Shown here: positions 57,073 through 64,000 of the stretch, in pieces | How positions within the stretch are numbered: position 1 is the stretch's first letter | Layout of the letters: each line of letters starts with the position of its first letter | NCBI GenBank assembly: GCA_019055375.1 | Contig: JAHQIW010004073.1 | Coordinates: 1 to 64,000 of the forward strand | Length of the DNA stretch: 64,000 nucleotides | Source: Parelaphostrongylus tenuis | Taxonomy: Eukaryota > Nematoda > Chromadorea > Rhabditida > Metastrongylidae | Direction of reading: 5' to 3' | Notes under the pieces: generated by a model | What the model was told of the DNA's origin: nothing | The model's input: only the letters and a program-made list of their open reading frames with translations | Databases searched by the model: none | Program-made: the position numbers and the translations under genes

Positions 57073-59643
57073 CTGAACATCATACAGGTTTTCTTTTACG
57101 TCCAAAACATAGTAGCTTTCATTAGTCACCCGCCCATGCACGAATGATGACTTCCACTCTGTTCCTCTTTTTTAACAGACTGTTTATGCAGGTTAGCTTT
57201 GCCTCAATAGCTGCCTTTTCTCTACGTCGGGTGAACTCGATAGTTCTCCGGGTGTGACTGCCCGCACCCGTATTGAAGCGGTTTACCAAAATAATCGCGA
57301 TTGGTCTCTCGTCAAAAGGCAATGAAATAGGACGGGACGGATAACGCTCTTATTGTTTCATAGGAAGGCAGAGGAAGTTGGGTAGTTTTGATTAAAACCA
57401 GTGTGCGTGGAGACTGTAGTGATGCCGTACAAGTAAAATAACTTAGTAGTTAAGGTTATGCGTTAGATAGATAACAATTCTCAAGTACTTTCTAACGCCG
57501 TATTTTTTCGCTTCGGTACAATACCAATAGCTATACACATGCTCACAGTCTGTTTGACATTACAATGCTCCTTCAAGGAAGCTATGATAAGAAATTACTC
57601 TTCCGGCATTGGCTTTCTTCCATTGAAAGAGCAGAGATCAGTTTTATAAGAAAAATTGAGGGTCTAACACGTTCATATATCATTGAATTCTTGGTTTTGC
57701 TTCGTTCGTAAATTGCTGTAGTTCCAATGCACACCAGATATTGCAATAATGTAAGAAAATTACGCAATTCCACATGTAAACATGTTTAAAAAATTATCAT
57801 TCTCTTAGACAGTAACAGATAAAGTTATTTGAAAATTGAGGTCATCAACTTATTCGTAATATGGGTTCAAGCAAAAAAGAGTAGCTTGCTAATTTTGTAA
57901 TGAGAGGAAATGAGGTTATTGAGAAGATAATCCGGTACAAAACCTGCTGACGTTTTGACCGATTTGCCTCTTTTTGAGACTGGGAGAGTCAAATTGACTC
58001 GAAGTGTCCTCAAAGAAGCGCTTTCATGGACTATGCAAATAAAACTCAATACATAAATCTTTGATAGCTTTGTGTACAACAGAAGCACGCCACCAGTCCT
58101 GCCTCGCCGCGCGCGACGAGTAAACGTTAAATTTCGAGTCCTGTTGATCTCGGCATAGACAGTCCATGCTTTGCTTTATTGCTAATCTACCACGACGACG
58201 ATCATCGATCGACATTCTGATGGTCGTGTTGGCTCCTCAATAAAACTAGACATGGATTATCTAAACCGACGTTCAATGAAAGTCGGAACTGAATGTTTAC
58301 TATGCTATATGTCAGTTAATACTGATCCATCCGCCGTAGGATACCTTTTCATCAGAGAAACAAACAGTATCGGTCGACAATGGCCGAAGGACGTCTTGTC
58401 TCCTGGAGAAACCGAATTATGTTAGGTCATTTCAGCGCGACTCAGGTCTCGAAGAAAAGGGCAGCGTTGACTGAGAACGCTGCTTTATCCGTACAGTGAT
58501 TCAATCTGCTCGATTCCTCTCGATGTGACAGAGGAGCAACATTCCAAGTAGAACGATTGCTGTGGTCACTCGACTTGGCACAAGTGTAGTGTTGATGTAA
58601 GCGAATCCTCGAAATATCAGCCAATACTATACTGTATTATATTGAAGAAGCACTGATTGCTAATAACATCTCATCTGATTATCAATTGTTTCAAGAAGTG
58701 TCAGCGGCATACTTCTAACTCGTCAAAGAAATCCTGTTACTAAGAAATAAGTTTACCTTAGCTAAACAGAGGATAAATTTTTCTTCGCCATGTCTGAAAC
58801 ATCAGGTTGTACCGTACTACATAAAACGAATACGACTACACGACTTGCGCCGCCTACCAAAGGTCAGCCACTGAATACTGTACAATAAACTATTCTACCC
58901 CGCGCCTCTTTTCAGTACATACAAGAGAAGATGTATGTATGCTCAACTAAGAATGTGCGGGACGGAAAACATCGTTATGTTCACGTTTGCAAGATCACCT
59001 TTAGAGAATGAGCGTGGGCTCTGAAGAATGAGATGCTGCCGAAACATCAGCCACAATTATTTTGCTAGACTGCAAGGTACGAAGTTTACTCTTTGCAATA
59101 TCGTATCTGATCATCGCAAAAATCACTGATGAAGCGAGTGATACCGCTGAAATGTACGCATGGCTCTGACGTACCAATCTCGGAAATCTTTAAACATTCT
59201 GATAGACTGTATCAAATGTTTGAAGCGAGGTTTGAAAACAGCCGATGAGATGAAAGCTATTAAAATATCAAAACTATGCTGAGGTTAATAGATATTTGGT
59301 TGTGAGATTTGCTACTTGATGAAATACTTCCGACTGCAAAAATAAGTTCTGTCACTGAGACGAAAAATTGTCAAGAGATCAAGTCAAGGAATCGGCTGAA
59401 CCGAAAGGCAGTGCTCTGGTGATAAGCTTGCATAGACTAAACAGGCCATTCTAGTAGTACTGGATAAGAGTCATACCAGACTTTATACAAGGCTTAAAAT
59501 ATGTTAACAGTTTATTAGATTATTAGTGTTTTTTTTTTGCGAGGGTCTCCATAAATTGTCGAAAGTAGAGGTACGAGAGATGGTCCTAGCTAGACGAGCG
59601 ATGTATTTTCTCCGTCACTGCCTAGAACATCGTCCCGAACTTC

Positions 59644-59881
59644 ATGAAAAAATGCGAATATTTCGCACCTCGTTTCAATGCAAGCGAGGCATTTAGAAAT
59701 ATTCTCACTAAGATAACGAGTGTGCTTGAATATCAGCTCTTTTCTCTCAAAATTCTTACAAAAGATTTCATAGAAAACTCGTTGCAGATGCGCATAAATG
59801 ATTGTGGAGAAATAGATTCAAGAAATGCTGAGAATCTCACAGAGAAGAGCTGGCTCACAGACTTGAAAACAGAAGAAGAGA
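59644..59881 (+). CDS. Candidate exon of an unrecognised gene
   Basis: An open frame starting ATG (MKKCEYFAPRFN) runs 79 codons to a strong donor (GAGAG|GTAAGAG at 59881). It is rich in Glu, Lys and Asn, with helix-forming stretches (NILTKITSVLEYQL, NLTEKSWLTDLKTEEE). No partner exon was found and no family recognised. Confidence 0.3.
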
Positions 59882-61180
59882 GGTAAGAGCGCATTTGATT
59901 CATGCGGAGTGCAGATATGAGTAGGTGTAATATTCCACTTTTTCCATAAATTTGGCATGGTTACGGAAGTGTTGCTATTAAATTCATTGAGGGAAAAATT
60001 TCATCTCGGCTCTTGTTTTTTTTTCAAACGTTCATGGGTTAAAAACATATCTGCCTAGGTTAAGAAAGTGCTTGTCTGAGCAGATTGCGTGACAGTTTGA
60101 CTCTCTTATTCTCAAAAGGGAGACAAAGCCGCTGAAACGGCAGCAATTTCTATGCTGAATTAATCTTTATGCAAGTTTGTCTATGCTCATCAAAAAAGTA
60201 GCAAAATACTTTATTTTTATTTCAACCTATTCTCCAAATAAGTGGAAGAATTGCGGAAGTGAAAATTGTGCTTGATGTTTTTTTCATCTGGAAAGAAGAG
60301 AAATTATTATGCTAAACACTTCTCACTTTCATTGGAAGTGTAACTAAAAACCAGTCTAAAAGCTCACCTATCAAAAAAAAATGTTGTTCAAATTTTGAAA
60401 TGGGAAAAGGTCACCGGTGTTTTTATTACCTATTAGTAATGATCGCACTCAATGACCGAAATTTCAGCCATTGTTTCTGAAGGAAATATACCAAAATCGT
60501 GAAATCTCAAAAAATAGTTTTGATTATTCGTCAAATTAGCGATATCTTTGTACTTTCAGCAAGAGTTAGAATCTCTGCCTCACTCGGCCTGTATAGCATG
60601 CAAGAAATCGCTATATAGTTTCTATTGATACTAAACTATGAGAGAATCCTCACCCTTGTTAAAAAAAAATAGCTATTCCTTGACCACGCTGGTTACAGCA
60701 TCAGTGAAAAAGTTATCGATCCCAACAAAGCGTGTGGCAAAAAACTCCGTTGTAATAGACATACTTTGTTTATAACTCATATTATCGTTAAAACCATGAG
60801 AACCTAGTATACACTAAATCAAAGCATGAAGTAAGTCTATATATAAGTCAATCGAGGTGTGAAAAGTTATCTACTGAAACATCTCTCCTGGCAGTAACTG
60901 AAGCACAGTGGATTGTAGCATAATTTTGTGATGATCAGGCGAATGAAAATAAGTTATCTACATCATTGCAATTCTACTTAGTTGGAAGATAACTCCATGA
61001 TAACAATATTATGCTACTGATGAATAATATTTAGCTCTACTGAATTGTGATCAATCTAAATCAGTTATGGTTATAGAATAGATACGTACCCATTTCTGTT
61101 TTCAGTCCTAATTAACCTCAGAAAAAAATCTATATTTAATAATATATGCATCTTTTAAAGTCAAGTCGAAGAAATCTCAC

Positions 61181-61362
61181 CATGTTGATAAAAGCTGCAG
61201 TTGAATAACATAAGGCCGTATAATTCGCTGCGCTTTGTTCGCCATGACAACGCTCAGCAACGCCGTCCACCGAAATCACTGTAGTGAAGGAGTCTCGATT
61301 GCTCAAAAAAGTTGCCATCAAAGGATAAATACTAAAGCTCTCATCGCTGATCAATCTCTGAG
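61181..61362 (-). other. Exon-like segment ending ATG|GTGAGA, possible 5' exon of dyf-13
   Basis: Bounded on minus by an acceptor-like ATCTCTCAG and a strong donor GTGAGA immediately after an ATG (61183-61181). Spliced in phase 0 to 57072 it would give M-LLSRLRP, as expected for the TTC26 N-terminus (family start close to MMLSR). The open frame upstream of this ATG (ending TAAFIN-M) is not recognised and would be 5'UTR in that model. Confidence 0.3.
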
Positions 61363-62507
61363 AGATGTGTCATGCACGCCACTTCATTAAGCTTCCTTAA
61401 AGATGACTAAATGCATATCTGGCCTTTAAGACGACCTGTGATAGCTTACTCAGATACATAGGATTACCTTCCCAAAGAAATGTACCAAATTGTCGAGCAT
61501 GGAGAGAGGAGAGGTCGCTTAGCTTGGAACGCGGGATTAAGCCAATGAGCGCGGATATACAGCACGGCATCTGTGACCACTGCTCTGTACAAGCCCCACT
61601 TAATTGTGCATACATATTTATTTAGAGTACTTTCGAGCATGTACATCGCATTTTCTATTCAGAGGATAAGCTTCATGTTTATGGCGAACCGAAATGATGA
61701 TCACATACGTGGCATAGCATGCATATACAGATATGGCCCAATAATTGTGCGTGGTCGTAGCGTATACCGACCTGAATGTTTCCAAAAATTTGTGGTCACG
61801 TGGGACAGCAGTGCATGAGAGCGGGATTCAGAGCGGTCACCGACAAATAAGTCAAATTTCTACTACACCAAAACCTAACAACTCACCTATGAATACGCTT
61901 TTCTACTCAAAGCAAAGTCACCGGAGGTACTCAATGCTACCCTTTCGTCAGAAGCAATTTGATAGGTAATTCTCAGCAGTCACAATTGTTTGGCGGCATA
62001 AGACGATGTCTAATTTCATGCTGAGTATTGGGCAGTACTGTTTTTCAAAATAAACACTTCTTTTTTTGATAATGGTGGACATGAGATAACCACAAAACTA
62101 GGGTGATTATAGAAAGAACATTACCTCATTACTTCAGATATTTTCAGTATTTTTCAGTATTCCAGTATTTCTAGTATGTGTTATTAGGCTCCATACCTAG
62201 TATTGCCAGCAATCGGGAGTGTCCTGCAACGTTAAAAGAATTCTGGTGTTTCCTCAAGTATCCGTTTCATACCATGACCATGTTCATCATACTGATTGGA
62301 AATGAAATAGCAATTCTCTAGTGGTCAGAAATTAGACTGTGCATGCTGTTAGATGATGCTAGTCTTTCGCCACACATGCGAAGCACACAGCATGGATATA
62401 TAAATTTGAGAACTAAAAAACTTCTAGAACATTTCGTTCCGTCATTCAAATCTTTATTTTCATAATACTTTGACAATTCACTCATCGTTTGGAGATAATT
62501 TACTTTT

Positions 62508-62662
62508 CCTTCGAGTGCTTTATTAAGACCACGCTCAAATTTCAATAGATCCTTTCATTATTATTTGAGTCAACATGTCATGTGGTCTGGTAAAGGCTCT
62601 TGTACAGCCCGAGACACGTGTCATGTCATGTGGTCTTAATAAAGCACTCGAAGGAAAGGTAT
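62508..62662 (-). repeat. Family 2 hammerhead repeat, truncated, within inverted ends
   Basis: Ends ccttcgagtgctttattaag and its inverse (62635-62658) flank a minus-strand copy of the family's 3' part, which begins after the ribozyme core (ACACGTGTCTCGGGC is retained, CTGATGA and GAA are lost). Confidence 0.7.
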
Positions 62663-62717
62663 AATATGATAAAATACCAGCCAGCTAGCAATCGAGTGCG
62701 AAAACGCTCTGTGTTAG

Positions 62718-62945
62718 GTGAATGTTTCACCTGACATAGAGTGTAAAGCGTAGGTCTGTCGATAACTATATATAAGGGGTATGACGCTCCCGAGAGAACT
62801 GACTATGAAAAGATCGACAGACGACGGGTTCTGCCCGGCTGATAAGTCTGTAAGGACGAAACACGTGTCTCGGGCTGTACAAGTGCCTTTACCAGACCAC
62901 ATGACATGTTGGCTCAAATAATAATGAAAGGATAATTTACTTGTC
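62718..62945 (+). repeat. Family 2 hammerhead repeat, longest copy
   Basis: Aligns with 32.75-32.97 kb downstream of agacgacggg and with the inverted 39.65-39.88 kb copy also further upstream (catagagtgtaaa, cgctcccgagag). The element is thus at least 220 bases. A minus-strand open frame across it (SQHVMWSGKG, DTCFVLTDLSAGQ) is shared with the 32.8-kb copy but is best explained as read-through of the repeat. Confidence 0.8.
62833..62875 (+). ncRNA. Hammerhead ribozyme motif, family 2, with G8-to-A change
   Basis: Stem I GCCCGG 62833-62838 with TCGGGC 62870-62875. Core CTGATAA 62839-62845, where the essential G8 is A (62844). Stem II GTCT-GTAA-GGAC 62846-62857, GAAA 62858-62861, stem III ACAC/GTGT, and the strong GTC triplet cleaving after 62869. 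The G8 change should abolish activity of this copy, but it shows what the consensus looked like. Confidence 0.8.
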
Positions 62946-64000
62946 AAGAATAGAATCTTGGTCAATCTTACCTCACAACCGGCAGTTTTCATAGGGCATT
63001 AAGGCCACGTCGAGCATAAATATAAATCAAAATCAAGTTTGACATAAACAAGTTCCCTCAATAATCCTATTGGAGCAAACTGGTTATTTTAGGTGCTCGT
63101 CTTCAGTTTCGAAAGCGATAGAGACATCGTCTTGACTTTTTTTGAGTATTCTCTTTACCAGTAACAGCCTACGCTCCGAAATTATTGAATGTACATGATA
63201 ACAGTTCTTGATCGAAGTCTTGCGCAACATTTGTCTTGTATAAGCTAATGACAAAAGTGCAGCAAAAAACTTTGCATTGTGAAATTGATCGCTAAAAATC
63301 TCTCTAAATTTACTTGGCTCTTAGATGAATTGAACTTTAGAAAGCATTGAAATACTCTAAGTTAGCCAGGAGAGTTTAGGAATGTGTTGAAACTTACTTC
63401 AGTCTTAGTGACAGCTTAAGACAGGGTACTTATCTCAGCTTCTATAGCCCCATATGCAGTGCCTTGGTGCAGGTCCGATGCTCTACACTGTTAATACGCT
63501 CGCAATATATACCTCTATGGAGATCGAGCATAGTTTGGGCATTTCCCTGCCTTTGCGCCATTTCGAGGAACCCGCTAATCAATTGGCTCAACGTTTAGAA
63601 CAGAATACAAATATTCTTGTTCATGACCACTTTGCAATACGAACGAAGAACGATGTTCTCAAGAAACCAGTTCTTGTATGTTTCCTGGTCACTGTCCAAT
63701 AAATAAATACTGCGGTACACATGAAAATAGCACTCCATTAGCGTGCAATGAAAGACCAGCCAACTGTTGGATGGGATGGAATGAGTGTAAGTCAAGTGTG
63801 GAAGCAATGAAAGAAGAAACTAGCCAAATGAAATATGGTCAAAAATGATATTTGGACCACTTCACTTAATCTCGCAAATGCATAAAAATTTGAGATAGGC
63901 GAATTTTCTGGAATAAAAAAATTTCTAATGACGACATTCTTCATGTCTCTTTCTTCTTATGGCAGTTCTCAAAACACTTAAGATACGTTCAAATCCTTAA
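62946..64000. other. Right flank, one unassigned open frame
   Basis: 63454-63702 (+) encodes 82 codons (LRHFEEPANQLAQRLEQNTN, HDHFAIRTKNDVLKKPV) with no family I recognise and no clear splice sites. It may be an exon of a gene extending beyond the window. Confidence 0.25.

Larger units (their letters stand above)
57322..62500. other. Region upstream of dyf-13, no complete gene seen
   Basis: Mostly AT-rich non-coding sequence. Two exon-like frames are listed separately (59.64 and 61.18 kb). The 57122-57322 minus frame directly upstream of the first dyf-13 coding exon ends in a stop and is not in frame with it. Confidence 0.4.

Noticed and set aside
58442..58624. Minus-strand hydrophobic peptide (PSRVTTAIVLLGMLLL) resembling a Cys-loop channel TM2
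   Set aside because: Single short segment, stop right after, no TM1/TM3 or splice partners; similarity too weak.
62714..62992. Minus-strand frame with SQHVMWSGKG / CFVLTDLSAGQ shared with 32740-33129
   Set aside because: The conservation follows the hammerhead repeat at DNA level and frames differ outside it; no start or family.
1..64000. CRISPR array, bacterial operon, rRNA or organellar insert
   Set aside because: No regularly spaced repeats, no prokaryotic-style gene packing and no rRNA-like conserved block seen.

Overview
The window looks like a clade V (strongylid, hookworm-type) nematode genome. The reasons are cuticle collagens with the nematode N-terminal domain and BLI-4-type RxxR sites, small spliced exons, a nematode-type 7TM chemoreceptor, RTE-type LINE fragments and many mariner remnants in AT-rich non-coding DNA. 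No bacterial, viral or organellar segment was seen.

Layout: (1) 0-4.4 kb, minus strand: two cuticle collagen genes in tandem. The left one runs off the window; the right one is complete (5 exons, 314 aa, with one GC-AG intron). (2) 4.4-19 kb: no gene I can support; mariner and RTE remnants, a palindromic satellite-like repeat, a decayed duplicate of part of the dyf-13 gene, and a hammerhead ribozyme motif at 17.45 kb. (3) 19.2-27.05 kb, plus strand: a complete seven-transmembrane chemoreceptor-like gene assembled from 6 exons whose phases all agree, its introns swollen by repeats. (4) 27-45 kb: repeat-dominated, with tRNA-like sequences in foldback elements, RTE, five or more mariner remnants, a ~1.09-kb tandem duplication, and a second hammerhead-bearing repeat family. 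(5) 45.3-57.1 kb, minus strand (start codon perhaps at 61.18 kb): the dyf-13/TTC26/IFT56 gene, 16 coding exons reconstructed in phase (549 residues after the initiator Met). (6) 57-64 kb: mostly unassigned, with further hammerhead-bearing repeats at 62.5-62.95 kb.

The most notable content is two families of small dispersed repeats carrying type I hammerhead self-cleaving ribozyme cores: 17.45/49.74 kb and 32.81/62.84 kb, with decayed copies at 39.7 and 62.6 kb. Two copies keep every invariant core position and all three stems. Both families have very short stem III, the layout seen in retrozyme- and Penelope-type hammerheads. The coding genes are functionally unrelated (cuticle, chemosensation, intraflagellar transport). 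Exon coordinates were derived by hand from splice signals, phase and family similarity.
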